DNA from: Bradyrhizobium sp.
Lineage (GTDB): Bacteria > Pseudomonadota > Alphaproteobacteria > Rhizobiales > Xanthobacteraceae
Reading direction: 5' to 3'
NCBI RefSeq assembly: GCF_016219575.1
Contig: NZ_JACRMG010000016.1
Location: forward strand, 1-64,000
DNA: 64,000 bases
Shown piece by piece: positions 16,787 through 25,406 of the stretch (positions within the stretch are counted from its first letter, which is position 1; the number at the start of each line of letters is the position of its first letter). Under the pieces are notes generated by a model that ran no database searches, had not been told where the DNA came from, and worked only from the letters and a program-made list of their open reading frames with translations. Position numbers and translations under genes: made by a program.

Positions 16787-18877
16787 ATGAGAACAATTAG
16801 AATCGCAGGCGCCGCCATTGCTGCCGTGATCGTCGTGATCGCGCTGCTCTTGATCGTCGGCGTCCCCTCCGGATTCCTGACCTCCGCCATCCAGGAGCGG
16901 GTCGAGCGCGACACCGGCTTCAAGCTGACCATCAATGGCTCGACCAAGATCGGCATCTGGCCCTCGCTGAACGTGACCATGAAGGACGTCACGCTGCAGG
17001 ACCCGAAGGACCGCGACATCACCAATCGCCTGACCGCCGCCAGCATCGAGGCCGACGTGACGCTCGCCAGCGTCTGGTCCGGCAAGCCCGAGATCACCGA
17101 GCTCGTGATCGTGCGCCCGATCGTGAACCTGCCGCTGCAGCGCCAGCGGTCGCGCGAGATTCCGTCGAAGGCGTCCGGCACGGCGGCCACCCCGTCCTTC
17201 TCGATCGAGCACATCGTCGTCACCGGCGGCACGATGGTGTTCTCCAATCTGCGCGACCGCGTCGAAAACAGGATCGAAGGCATCAACGCCGACGCCATCA
17301 TGACGTCCGACCGCAAGGTGCGGATAACCGGCAATGCCCGCACCGGCGAGCATCCGCTGAAGTTCGACATCAAAGCGACCGCGCCGGCCGCGCCGCTGGA
17401 GCGGCAGAACATCCCGACCGAATTCACCCTCGACGCGCCGGCCCTGTTGCCGGCCCCCGCCGCCGGCAAGGCCGAAGTGCGGCTGAACGGCAGCATCATC
17501 CAGATCAACGGCCTGTCCGGCATGCTCGGCGACGGTGCGTTCAACGGCTGGGCCTCGGTCGATGTCGGGAGCAAGCCGCTGGTCAAGCTCGATCTCGACT
17601 TCCATCGGCTCAACGTCGCCGTGGCAAAGAGCACGCCCGGCTCGGCGAAGGCGCCGTGGAGCAATGCGACCATCGACATCAACGGGCTCAATTATGTCGA
17701 CGCGCAGGCGCGCATCTCGGCTGCGCAGCTCAATCTCGGCGACGCGCAATTTGCGCCAGCCGCTATCGAAGCTAATCTGGAGAGCGGCGTGCTGAAGCTG
17801 CGCGTCGCCAATCTCGGCACCTATGGCGGCCAGACCAACGGCGATCTCACCATCGACGCTTCGACCGCGGTGCCCAGCTACACGCTGCTGACCGACCTCG
17901 TCGGCGTGCGCGCGCTGCCGCTGCTGCAGGGTGCGGCAGATTTCGACAAGCTCGACGGCAAGATGCAGGCGAAGATTTCCGTGCGCTCCACCGGCAACAG
18001 CCAGCGCGCGATCATGAGCAACATGACCGGCACCGTGTTTGCCCTGTTCCAGGACGGCCAGATCCGCGGCCTCAACGTGGCGCAGATGATCCGCTCGCTG
18101 ACCGCGAGTCCGCTCTCCGGCTGGCAGGAGAACAGCCAGCAGGCGACCGACCTCACGCAGCTCTCGGCCTCCTTCAAGATCGACAAGGGCCAGGCCACCA
18201 CCTACGACCTCAACCTCGTCGGCCCGCTGGTGAAGGTCACCGGCGTCGGCACCGTCGACCTCGGCACCAAGCAGATGGGATTCCGCGTCGAGCCCAAGCT
18301 GGTGATGACCACCGAGGGCCAGGGCCGCGCGTCCGATCCCGTCGGCTTCGGCATCCCCGTGATCATCGACGGGCCGTGGTCGGAGCCGCGCATCTATCCC
18401 GAGATGAGCGGCATCCTGGAAAATCCGGAAGCCGCCTACGCCAAGCTGCGCGAGATGGGCAAGGGCCTGTTCGGCAAGGACGGCGCCGGGCTCGGCGCTG
18501 CGATCGGCGGCCTGCTCAGCGGCATGCAGCAGGGCGGCGCCCAGCCGGGCCAGCAGCCCGGCACCGGCAGCACCGGCGGACAGCCGGCACTCGGCGGCGA
18601 CCTCGGCGCCACGATCGGCAACCTGCTGCAGCAGGGCCTCGGCGGGCTCGGCCAGCCGCAGCCGGCCACACCCGGCCAGCAGCCGCAGGCCGGAGGTCAG
18701 CCACCTGCCGGCGGACGCTCGCAAGGCCGCAGCATCCCCTCGCCCGGGTCGAATCCGGCTCCCCTGCCGCAGGCGCAGACGACCTCCCCGCCACCCGCCG
18801 CCGCGAGCGAGCCGGCGCCCGCGACCCAGGAAAGCCAGCCGATGAACGACGTGCTGCGGCAGCTTTTCAACCGCTGA
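16787..18877 (+). CDS. AsmA-family envelope protein
   Basis: A 696-residue protein with an N-terminal membrane anchor (about 5-25, IAGAAIAAVIVVIALLLIVG) followed by a long beta-rich periplasmic part. The start FLTSAIQERVERDTGFKLTINGSTKIGIWPSLNVTMKDVTL is the AsmA signature, and the AsmA C-terminal region (SLTASPLSGWQENSQQATDLTQLSASFKI..GVGTVDL) is also present. AsmA-like proteins are thought to move phospholipid between membranes. The last 150 residues are low-complexity Gly/Gln/Pro. Divergent from the Crp-type gene; 177 nt of featureless DNA separates it from the cyclase. Confidence 0.9.
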   Translation: MRTIRIAGAAIAAVIVVIALLLIVGVPSGFLTSAIQERVERDTGFKLTINGSTKIGIWPSLNVTMKDVTLQDPKDRDITNRLTAASIEADVTLASVWSGKPEITELVIVRPIVNLPLQRQRSREIPSKASGTAATPSFSIEHIVVTGGTMVFSNLRDRVENRIEGINADAIMTSDRKVRITGNARTGEHPLKFDIKATAPAAPLERQNIPTEFTLDAPALLPAPAAGKAEVRLNGSIIQINGLSGMLGDGAFNGWASVDVGSKPLVKLDLDFHRLNVAVAKSTPGSAKAPWSNATIDINGLNYVDAQARISAAQLNLGDAQFAPAAIEANLESGVLKLRVANLGTYGGQTNGDLTIDASTAVPSYTLLTDLVGVRALPLLQGAADFDKLDGKMQAKISVRSTGNSQRAIMSNMTGTVFALFQDGQIRGLNVAQMIRSLTASPLSGWQENSQQATDLTQLSASFKIDKGQATTYDLNLVGPLVKVTGVGTVDLGTKQMGFRVEPKLVMTTEGQGRASDPVGFGIPVIIDGPWSEPRIYPEMSGILENPEAAYAKLREMGKGLFGKDGAGLGAAIGGLLSGMQQGGAQPGQQPGTGSTGGQPALGGDLGATIGNLLQQGLGGLGQPQPATPGQQPQAGGQPPAGGRSQGRSIPSPGSNPAPLPQAQTTSPPPAAASEPAPATQESQPMNDVLRQLFNR

Positions 18878-19054
18878 TTCCACTGGAAACAGGCCGGATT
18901 GCCTGAAATCCGGGCTAACCATGCCGGGCAATAGCCGGTCTGCGCTGCCGATCTGTGCTAAAATTCGACAGGTGCCGCGGGCCCCGGCCTTCCGGCTCCC
19001 TTTGCGAATTGAGCAACCGATGCGCGCGGTCCGACGCCGCGCCCGAGGGTTTTG

Positions 19055-21520
19055 ATGGACGCGGTCAAGGACAAGAGCTGGCGCGGCGGCCTGTTCGCCA
19101 AATACGTGTTCGCGCTCGTCGGCCTCGTCGTGTTCGTGCTCGCCGTCAACGGGTTGATGGAGACCTGGATCGGCTATCGTGCGACCCGCACCTCGCTGAT
19201 CGACGGCATGGCCGAGAAGGCCGAGGCGACCTCGCGGCGCATCGAGCAGGCGATGTCGGATCTGGAGCGGCAGTCCAGCTGGGTCACCCGCGCCAGCGCC
19301 AACCAGTTCTCCACCGACCAGCGCCGCGTCGACTACACCCAGCTCCTCAACCAGGTGCCCGCGGTCAGCCAGGTTTCCTTCATCTCGGCGCAGGGCCGCG
19401 AGGAACTGCGCCTGTCGCGCGGCGGCGGCGTGTCCTACGGCAGCACGGTGGATTTCTCCCGCGACGCCCGTTTCACCGAAACGCTGGCGCGCGGCGCCAA
19501 CAGCTTTTCGCAGGCCTATTTCCGCGATGGCCGCCCATTCATCTCGCTCACCATGGCCCATACCGGCTACAGCGGCGCCGGCGTCGGCGTCACCGTGGCC
19601 GAGATCGACCTGCGCTTCCTCTCCGACTATCTCGGCGACGGCCAGGTCGGCCGCAACACCGTTGCCTTCGTCGTCGATTCCCAGGGGCTGGTGCTGGCCG
19701 CCTCCAGCAAGGGCCCCGATATCGACAGGGATCTCTCCACGCTCCCGCAGGTGGCGGCGGCGCTGGCCGGCTCGCACGAGACCACCGGCAAGGATTTTGG
19801 CGGACACGCGGTGCTGACCGCGTCCTCCACCGTTCCGAAATTCAAGTGGAACGTGTTCTTCGAGCAGCCGACTGCGCAGGCGCTGACACCGATCCGCGAC
19901 CAGCTGGTGCGCAGCGCACTTTTGATCGGGCTAGGCCTGATCGTGGCCATGCTGGCCGGCACGGTGCTGGCGCGGCGCATGCTGATCCCGATCAACGCGC
20001 TTTCCTCCGGCGCGCGGCTGCTTGGCGAAGGCAAGTTCGGCCACCGAATCGAGGTGAAGACCGCCGACGAGCTGGAGGAACTGGCCGGCCAGTTCAACAG
20101 CATGGCCTCGCAGCTGCAGGAGACCTACACCGACCTCGAATGGAAGGTGAAGGAGCGCACGCGCGACCTCGCGCAGTCCATCAACGAGCTGAAGGTGCTG
20201 GAGGAGGTCGGCCGTGCCGTCGCCTCCTCGCTCGACCTCAACGCCGTGCTGCCGACGGTGGCGGCGCGCGCGCTGGAAATCACCCATGCCGACGCGGTGC
20301 TGATCTACACCTTCGACGCGGCCAACGACCGCTTCAACCTGACGGAGGCGATCGGCGTCGATAAGAACGCCGACGGCAGCCACCGCGCCATCGACCGCGA
20401 AGGCTCGACGCTGGGCGAGGCGGCGAGCTCCGGCGAGCCGATCGCGATTCCGAACCTGCACAAGGCCGGCGACATTCCCCTGCGCGATGTGGCGGTCGAG
20501 GCCGGCTTTTACTCGGTGCTGGTGGTGCCGCTGGTGGACCAGACCGGCGTGCTCGGCTCGCTGGTGGTGCTGCGGCGCAACGCCGGCGACTTCCCGCAGA
20601 ACCTGATCGGCCTGATGAAGACCTTTGCGCACCAGGCGGTGCTCGCCATGCGCAATGCGCGGCTGTTCTCGGAGGTGAACCAGAAGAGCAGCGAGCTGGA
20701 GATCGCGCATTCCACGGTGCAGCAGCAGGCGGCGAAGCTGCAGGAGCAGACCGACCAGCTCAAGGACTGGAACAAGTCGCTGGAGGACCGCGTCGAGACG
20801 CAGCTGGGCGAGATCGAGCGCATCCGCCGCCTCGAGCGCTTCCTGGCGCCGCAGGTGGCGCAGCTGATCGCCTCCTCCGACGGCCATGAGGGGCTGCTCG
20901 ACAGCCACCGCCGCGAGGTCACGGTCGTGTTCTGCGACCTCAGAGGCTTCACCGCTTTCACCGAGCAGACCGAGCCGGAAGAGGCGATGAACGTGCTGCG
21001 CGAATATCATGCCGCGCTCGGCGAACTGATCTTCCGCTACGAAGGCACGCTCGACCGCTATGCCGGCGACGGCGTGATGATCCTGTTCAACGCGCCGATC
21101 CAGTTCGCCGACCACACCAAGCGCGCGGTGAAGATGAGCGTGGAGATGCGCGACACCATCGGCGGCCTGTGCGAGCGCTGGCGCAACCGCGGCCACAATC
21201 TCGGCTTCGGCATCGGCATCGCGCTCGGCTATGCCACGCTCGGCCAGATCGGCTTCGAGCAGCGGCTGGAATATGCCGCCATCGGCAGCGTCACCAACCT
21301 CGCCTCGCGGCTGTGCGACGAGGCCGAGGCCGGCCAGATCGTGGTCAGCCGCCGCGTCTACGGCATGGTCGAGCAGTGGGTCGAGGGCCGGCCGATCGAC
21401 GACCTCAACCTCAAAGGCTTCAACCACCCGGTGCTGGCCGCCGAGATCCTGGACTGGCGCGAGGAGGTCGACAACGTCGTGGATGCCTCGGCTGCCACGG
21501 CGAAGCGGCGGAAAAAGTAG
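19055..21520 (+). CDS. Membrane-bound adenylate/guanylate cyclase with sensor, HAMP and GAF domains
   Basis: An 821-residue class III cyclase: membrane segment 14-34, periplasmic Cache-like sensor (about 40-280), second membrane segment (about 287-308), HAMP (308-360), GAF (about 382-542), a coiled coil (545-600) and the cyclase domain (about 615-800). Metal-binding Asp residues are seen in VVFCDLRGFTAF and YAGDGVMILF, and the late catalytic region in EYAAIGSVTNLASRLCDEA. It should make a cyclic nucleotide in response to an external signal relayed through HAMP and GAF. ATG at 19055 follows a TTG one codon earlier. It lies 2.4 kb from the Crp-type regulator gene, a plausible partner. Confidence 0.93.
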   Translation: MDAVKDKSWRGGLFAKYVFALVGLVVFVLAVNGLMETWIGYRATRTSLIDGMAEKAEATSRRIEQAMSDLERQSSWVTRASANQFSTDQRRVDYTQLLNQVPAVSQVSFISAQGREELRLSRGGGVSYGSTVDFSRDARFTETLARGANSFSQAYFRDGRPFISLTMAHTGYSGAGVGVTVAEIDLRFLSDYLGDGQVGRNTVAFVVDSQGLVLAASSKGPDIDRDLSTLPQVAAALAGSHETTGKDFGGHAVLTASSTVPKFKWNVFFEQPTAQALTPIRDQLVRSALLIGLGLIVAMLAGTVLARRMLIPINALSSGARLLGEGKFGHRIEVKTADELEELAGQFNSMASQLQETYTDLEWKVKERTRDLAQSINELKVLEEVGRAVASSLDLNAVLPTVAARALEITHADAVLIYTFDAANDRFNLTEAIGVDKNADGSHRAIDREGSTLGEAASSGEPIAIPNLHKAGDIPLRDVAVEAGFYSVLVVPLVDQTGVLGSLVVLRRNAGDFPQNLIGLMKTFAHQAVLAMRNARLFSEVNQKSSELEIAHSTVQQQAAKLQEQTDQLKDWNKSLEDRVETQLGEIERIRRLERFLAPQVAQLIASSDGHEGLLDSHRREVTVVFCDLRGFTAFTEQTEPEEAMNVLREYHAALGELIFRYEGTLDRYAGDGVMILFNAPIQFADHTKRAVKMSVEMRDTIGGLCERWRNRGHNLGFGIGIALGYATLGQIGFEQRLEYAAIGSVTNLASRLCDEAEAGQIVVSRRVYGMVEQWVEGRPIDDLNLKGFNHPVLAAEILDWREEVDNVVDASAATAKRRKK

Positions 21521-21580
21521 GCGGCCCGGCCGGGGCCCCGTCCTCGCGGTCGTCCCGTCGTCGCTGTCGCCCCATCCAAG

Positions 21581-21725
21581 CTGTCGCCCCGGCGAAAGCC
21601 GGGGTCCATAACCACCGCTGGTACTGGCTTCGGCCCGCCGGGGCCCGCAACCTTTTCCAACAACAGGCATTTGGGGCTATGGGTCCCGGATCGCGCTCGC
21701 TCCGCTCGCTTGTCCGGGACGACAG
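21581..21725. repeat. Composite intergenic repeat (GGGGTCCATAACCACCG ... TATGGGTCCCGG)
   Basis: CGCCCCGGCGAAAGCCGGGG, then GTCCATAACCACCG, and 60 nt later TATGGGTCCCGG and GTCCGGGACGAC form complementary halves. Related sequence occurs at 52509-52617 and in part at 61821. It fills most of the 303-bp gap between the cyclase gene and the small secreted protein gene. Confidence 0.7.
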
Positions 21726-21823
21726 AAGGGCTCCGCCGCACCGAACCCGTTTTGCCGTCGCTGCGACCAAGGAGGGACCTGCTCGCCGCGATGCGAGCCC
21801 CGCAACCCGGCCGGAGTTTTGTC

Positions 21824-22072
21824 ATGCGTTTGCGCACCGCCTCGATCACGCTTGCCGCGGCCCTTGCGGCCATTCTCTCCGTTTCCGCCGCCCAGGCCGG
21901 CATGAACAACATCAATGTAAACCCGGGGCTCAGCAGCCTCCGCGCGACCCCGTCAATCCCGGACGTCAAGGTGCGGCCGCTGATGATCGACGCCAGGATC
22001 AGGCTGCACTGCTACCACACCCGCGAGCGCAACGAGCTCGGTGTGTGGGTACGCCGGACGCATTGCAATTAG
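21824..22072 (+). CDS. Small secreted protein of unknown function
   Basis: An 82-residue protein with a clear signal peptide (about 1-25, ending SAAQA) and a mature part of about 57 residues ending in RLHCYHTRERNELGVWVRRTHCN, whose two cysteines could form a disulfide. No family is recognised. The start was chosen because it gives the signal peptide; the frame is open further upstream into repeat DNA. Codon use looks like the neighbours. It is flanked by repeats on both sides. Confidence 0.65.
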   Translation: MRLRTASITLAAALAAILSVSAAQAGMNNINVNPGLSSLRATPSIPDVKVRPLMIDARIRLHCYHTRERNELGVWVRRTHCN

Positions 22073-22092
22073 CGGCGGTCAAGCGAGGATTC

Positions 22093-22176
22093 GTAGGGTG
22101 GGCAAAGGCGCGTAAGCGCCGTGCCCACCATCATTCGCCTAGGCACGGTGGGCACGCTTCGCTTTGCCCACCCTAC
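22093..22176. repeat. Palindromic repeat (GTAGGGTGGGCAAAG family), copy 1
   Basis: GTAGGGTGGGCAAAG and CTTTGCCCACCCTAC are complementary outer arms, with inner GGCGCGTAAGCGCC and CACGGTGGGCACG segments. The second copy is at 54782-54877. Confidence 0.85.
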
Positions 22177-22193
22177 AAGTCCTCCGCGTTCCC

Positions 22194-22625
22194 TCACTTC
22201 ATGTTCGCGATCGCGTGCAGGGCGGCGATGTAGCCGAACGGGCCCAGGCCGGCGATGACGCCGGTCGCGACGAACGATATCTTGGAGTGCCGGTGATATT
22301 CGTCGCGGGCGTGGATGTTGGAGATGTGCACCTCCAGCGTCGGTCCCTCGAAGGTCTTGATCGCGTCCATGATGCCGACCGAGGTGAAGGAAAGCCCGGC
22401 GGGATTGAGGATGATGGCATCGGCCTTTTCGCGCGCCGACTGGATCAGATCGATCAGCACGCCTTCGTGGTTCGACTGGTGGAAGTCGACCGACAGCCCC
22501 AGCTCCTTTGCCTTGGCCTCGCAGCTCGCCTTGATCTGGTCGAGCGTGGTGGTGCCGTAGATGTGCGGCTCGCGGATGCCGAGCATGTTGAGGTTGGGGC
22601 CGTTCAGGATCATCACGCGCTTCAT
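22194..22625 (-). CDS. aroQ: 3-dehydroquinate dehydratase, type II
   Basis: Converts 3-dehydroquinate to 3-dehydroshikimate in the shikimate pathway. The 143-residue protein has the type II core: ILNGPNLNMLGIREPHIYG with the catalytic Tyr near residue 23, SNHEGVLIDLIQSA, NPAGLSFTSVGIMDAI, and the catalytic His and substrate loop VHISNIHARDEYHRHS. The central loop reads LSFTSVGI where many members have YTHTSVAI, so this may be a second, divergent copy. In alphaproteobacteria aroQ often precedes accB; here it stands alone with repeats around it. Confidence 0.92.
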   Translation of the reverse strand: MKRVMILNGPNLNMLGIREPHIYGTTTLDQIKASCEAKAKELGLSVDFHQSNHEGVLIDLIQSAREKADAIILNPAGLSFTSVGIMDAIKTFEGPTLEVHISNIHARDEYHRHSKISFVATGVIAGLGPFGYIAALHAIANMK

Positions 22626-22689
22626 CGATTGCTTCCTCCCTGGAATTGCGGGGGGAATGTAGCGCGGTTTCGGATTTGATTGTCAAAGA

Positions 22690-23225
22690 CAAGCGTCCGC
22701 GATCTCGCGGCGCGAAAAGCCCGAGGTTTGCCGAAACGTTCGCGCCTCCCGAAAGAGAGGGCGCAGGGAAGGCCGGGTGCCGGCGGCACCCGCATCACCG
22801 TGTGCGGAGAAGTGCTACAGAAATGCACACGGGTTTGACAGGTACAGCCGGGACAACCCGACCTTCCCCGCGCAATGGTTTTACGGCTTATACGCGCTCT
22901 CCTCGGGGAACGGCCTTTCTTGCCCCCGTTGCCCCGCTGGCACAGGCCGGCGGGGATGGACGCCAGGGTCGCGGCGCCAGGACCACACGATTTCGCCGTA
23001 CGCAGCCGGCGTTTCGTCCGCACGGGCAAGCCCGCACTGACACCAGCTGCGTCCACCGCATTCCCGACCAACGTGCCGTGACGATCGCGATACGCGCCTC
23101 ACCGGCCAGGAACGGGAAGGGTCATAGCATTGATTTGCGTATTATGAAAAGCAGAATATTTTTCATTTCAGGGCTTGACACGATTCCGCGAAACCGAAGT
23201 GATTTTCCCGTCGTGCCAGTTTGTC
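22690..23225. repeat. Long dispersed Bradyrhizobium-type intergenic element
   Basis: From GCGATCTCGCGGCGCGAAAA to about TTTGTCGCAG the DNA carries blocks I recognise from many Bradyrhizobium intergenic regions: GAGGGCGCAGGGAAGGCCGG, GCAATGGTTTTACGGCTTAT, AGGACCACACGATTTCGCCG and CGTGACGATCGCGA (from memory). Several open frames cross it on both strands (for example 22646-23254), which are often annotated as hypothetical proteins; none looks like a true protein. It marks the left edge of the accessory patch. Confidence 0.6.
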
Positions 23226-23231
23226 GCAGCT

Positions 23232-23443
23232 TCAGGCCACCGCGCTCTCGTTGATCTCGCGAATCTTGCCGACAAGGCGGACGACCCTAGCCTCGATGGG
23301 CGGCCCTGCCGGACCTTGTGCAGCACGATGTGATCTTCGTGAGCTCGGAGGAAATGCCGCGCCTTCTGCTTGAACCGCGCAAAGTCAGTCGCGGCGAATC
23401 GCCCCCGGAAGGGACCATCGGCATCGGGGTGATAAATTACGAC
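23232..23443 (-). pseudogene. Remnant resembling a type I restriction (HsdR-like) helicase subunit
   Basis: Reading the minus strand from 23443 gives VVIYHPDADGPFRGRF, then DFARFKQKARHFLRAHEDHI and VLHKVRQG, which resembles the C-terminal region of HsdR-type restriction subunits (memory of the family). After about 50 codons the frame shifts and continues as GPPIEARVVRLVGKIREINESAVA to a TGA at 23232. The fragment has no start and contains a frameshift or deletion junction, so it is a degraded remnant. Confidence 0.5.
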
Positions 23444-23520
23444 CCCCGGGCGTTGTCGCGGGCCGCTCTCCTTGCAATGTGAGGCATGGAGTGGTACAGT
23501 AGCTCAAATGGAGTCACGCC

Positions 23521-23817
23521 GTGATCGTGAGCTTCCGGGACGACTGGTTGCGCGAGTTCTTTGTCAACGACGTCAGATCGAGGAGAATCCCGGCAGACCT
23601 CGGAGATCGCCTGTTCCGCAAGCTCCAGATGATCGACGATGCGATGACGGACCGCGATCTGAGATCACCGCCCAGCAATCATTTCGAGAAGCTGCGGGGC
23701 CAACTCGACGGCCTGCACTCGATCCGCGTCAACCAGCAATGGCGGCTGGTGTTTCGGTGGGACAGCGGGCGGGGCGAGGCGAAGGATCTCTATCTCGACG
23801 ATCACAGCTACAGGTGA
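23521..23817 (+). CDS. higB: HigB-type toxin of a type II toxin-antitoxin system
   Basis: A 98-residue RelE/ParE-superfamily toxin: FRDDWLREFF at the N-terminus, KLQMIDDAMTDRDLRSPPSNHFEKLRG and the C-terminal HSIRVNQQWRLVFRWDSG strand typical of HigB ribosome-dependent mRNA endonucleases. The start is a GTG. The antitoxin gene follows after 8 nt. Toxin-first order is characteristic of higBA, where the antitoxin represses the operon. Confidence 0.9.
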   Translation: MIVSFRDDWLREFFVNDVRSRRIPADLGDRLFRKLQMIDDAMTDRDLRSPPSNHFEKLRGQLDGLHSIRVNQQWRLVFRWDSGRGEAKDLYLDDHSYR

Positions 23818-23825
23818 GGCAAGCC

Positions 23826-24134
23826 ATGTTGATGACGAAGCGCAAACCCGCGACGATCGGCGAAATCCTGGTCGAGGAATTCATGAAGCCGCTCGGGTTG
23901 ACGCAGGGCGCCCTGGCCGACGCCATGGGCGTGCAACGCAAGCACGTCAACGAGTTGTGCAACGATCGCCGCAATGTCACCGCGTCAACCGCACTCATTC
24001 TCGCCCGCGTGTTCGGCAACAGCCCGGATTTCTGGCTCAATGTGCAGCGCCGCAGCGACCTCTGGGAAGCGATGCATTCGCCGCGCGACCGCAAGCGAAT
24101 CGAACGCGCGCGTCCCCTGACGTCGGCGGCATGA
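23826..24134 (+). CDS. higA: HigA-type antitoxin (XRE family)
   Basis: A 102-residue DNA-binding antitoxin: TIGEILVEEFMKPLGLTQGALADAMGVQRKHVNELCNDRR is the HigA helix-turn-helix, followed by TASTALILARVFGNSPDFWLNVQRRSDLW. It should neutralise HigB and repress its own promoter. The last four bases overlap the first ATG of the vsr remnant. Confidence 0.92.
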   Translation: MLMTKRKPATIGEILVEEFMKPLGLTQGALADAMGVQRKHVNELCNDRRNVTASTALILARVFGNSPDFWLNVQRRSDLWEAMHSPRDRKRIERARPLTSAA

Positions 24135-24430
24135 CAGCCGCCCCTTCGCGCCCGGCGGCGAGGAAGGATGAACAATGCGTGCCAGCCTCCAACGCCGGCT
24201 TCTGGAAGCCCAAGTTTCGCGACACGGTGAAGCGAGACAGGAAGAACTTCCAGAGCCTTCGAAAGCTTGGCTGGAGAGTCGGCATAGTCTGGGAATGTTC
24301 GGTGAAGGATCAAGGTGCAGAGCTAGTGGCGCAAAGAATCGTCGCTTGGCTGCGATCCGGCCGGTCATTTACGGAAATATCGAGCCCTAGAGCCAAGGCG
24401 AAGCGTCGAAAAAAATTGCCGAAGAGATGA
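24131..24430 (+). pseudogene. Truncated very-short-patch-repair endonuclease (vsr) remnant
   Basis: The 99-residue frame carries ASNAGFWKPKFRDTVKRD, LRKLGWRVGIVWECSVK and RIVAWLRSG, which is the C-terminal third of Vsr endonucleases. The N-terminal part with the catalytic Asp and the zinc-site residues (GKDTxPE, HGCFWHGH) is absent, replaced by about 18 unrelated residues read from DNA joined to higA. Vsr nicks T:G mismatches made by cytosine methylation, and normally accompanies a methylase; none is present. The fragment is almost certainly inactive. Confidence 0.75.
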
Positions 24431-24596
24431 TCGTTGCTGGTCGTGCCGCGGCGATGCCGTGTCAACATCGTGGCGCTTTCGTGCTGCGTGTGACCGGCCG
24501 GCCACAGCCCCATCCAAATCCGCGCGCGAAGCCACAATGCGCCCCGGAACTGCCCCGATTGCGGAACGTGACTGGCCGCGAACGGAGGGGCAGATC

Positions 24597-25091
24597 ATGT
24601 CTCGATTCCTAAGACTAGCCGCGATCATCGCCGGTGCCGCAACGCTGGCGGCCTGCGGGCAATCGCCGTTCCGCACCTCGCATTCCGACCTGCGCGGCTC
24701 GGCGACGCGGCAGGCCGCAATCGAGCAGCCGCGCCGGCCGGTCTCGACCGCTTCCGTCGTGCGGCGCGCACCTGCGCCGGAGGCGAGCGAGGCGCAGGAA
24801 AGGACAAGCGGCAAGTCGCATGGCATCGCCAGCTTCTACTGGCAGGGCACCAAGACCGCGAACGGCGAAAGATTCGATCCGCAGGAGCTGACCGCTGCGC
24901 ATCCCACCCTGCCGTTCGGGACAAAACTTCGCGTCACCAACCAGCACACCGGCCGCTCGGTGACGGTGCGCGTCAACGACCGCGGGCCCTATGTGCCCGG
25001 ACGCGTGGTGGATGTTTCCTATTCCGCCGCCGAGCAGCTCGGCATGGTCGGCCGCGGCGTGGCGCCGGTGAAGCTCGACGTCGTGCAGTGA
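24597..25091 (+). CDS. rlpA: RlpA-like septal ring lipoprotein
   Basis: A 164-residue lipoprotein with lipobox LAACG (Cys at about 20) and a C-terminal double-psi beta-barrel: GIASFYWQGTKTANGERFDPQELTAAHPTLPFGTKLRVTN, RSVTVRVNDRGPY and GRVVDVSYSAAEQLGM. The conserved Asp (VNDRGP) is present, as in lytic transglycosylase RlpA of Pseudomonas, but there is no SPOR domain. The start is the ATG preceded by GGAGGGG. It converges with the GlsB-type gene. Confidence 0.9.
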   Translation: MSRFLRLAAIIAGAATLAACGQSPFRTSHSDLRGSATRQAAIEQPRRPVSTASVVRRAPAPEASEAQERTSGKSHGIASFYWQGTKTANGERFDPQELTAAHPTLPFGTKLRVTNQHTGRSVTVRVNDRGPYVPGRVVDVSYSAAEQLGMVGRGVAPVKLDVVQ

Positions 25092-25095
25092 AGGC

Positions 25096-25383
25096 TCACT
25101 TCGCGTAGCGCCGGTACAGCCAGATCGCCAGCAGCACGAGCAGCGATCCCGCAACGGCAGCAACGATCTCGCGCAGCGAGACCGCGACCTTGTCGAGGCC
25201 GGGCAGCAGATTGAGCCAGCGGAACAGCAGGCCGCCGATCAGCGCGCCGATGAGGCCGAGGCCGAGATTGCGGAAGGTGCCGAAGCCCTCGCGGTCCCAG
25301 GTGATGAGGCGCGAAGCGAGCCCGCCGCCAATCAGGCCGACGACGATCCAGACGATCATCTGCGCAACGGTCGGCATCGTCAT
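25096..25383 (-). CDS. GlsB/YeaQ/YmgE-family (transglycosylase-associated) membrane protein
   Basis: A 95-residue small inner-membrane protein with three hydrophobic segments (about 9-25, 42-58, 72-90) and the family glycine pattern IVVGLIGGGLASRL and LGLGLIGALIGGLLF. Members are general-stress proteins without a defined activity. It begins 23 nt downstream of the stop of the Bug-type gene in the same direction. Confidence 0.88.
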   Translation of the reverse strand: MTMPTVAQMIVWIVVGLIGGGLASRLITWDREGFGTFRNLGLGLIGALIGGLLFRWLNLLPGLDKVAVSLREIVAAVAGSLLVLLAIWLYRRYAK

Positions 25384-25406
25384 CGCACCCTCCTTTGCCG
25401 TTCAGT

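Noticed and set aside
16610..19807. Minus-strand open frame of over 1000 codons opposite the AsmA-family and cyclase genes
   Set aside because: It is an antisense shadow caused by high GC; its composition is His/Arg/Gly-rich and the opposite strand encodes clear families.
21530..21770. CRISPR-like spaced repeats in the gap after the cyclase gene
   Set aside because: The repeats are inverted halves of one palindromic element, not direct repeats with regular spacers.
22646..23254. Open frame of about 200 codons starting at 22646 as a hypothetical protein
   Set aside because: It lies wholly in a dispersed repeat element, has no protein-like motif and overlaps equally long frames on both strands.
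23500..23520. Possible tRNA-like sequence AGTAGCTCAAATGG before higB
   Set aside because: No cloverleaf, T-arm or acceptor stem follows; it is only the higB upstream region.
24131..24430. Functional Vsr endonuclease
   Set aside because: The catalytic N-terminal two thirds are missing and no cytosine methylase is nearby.
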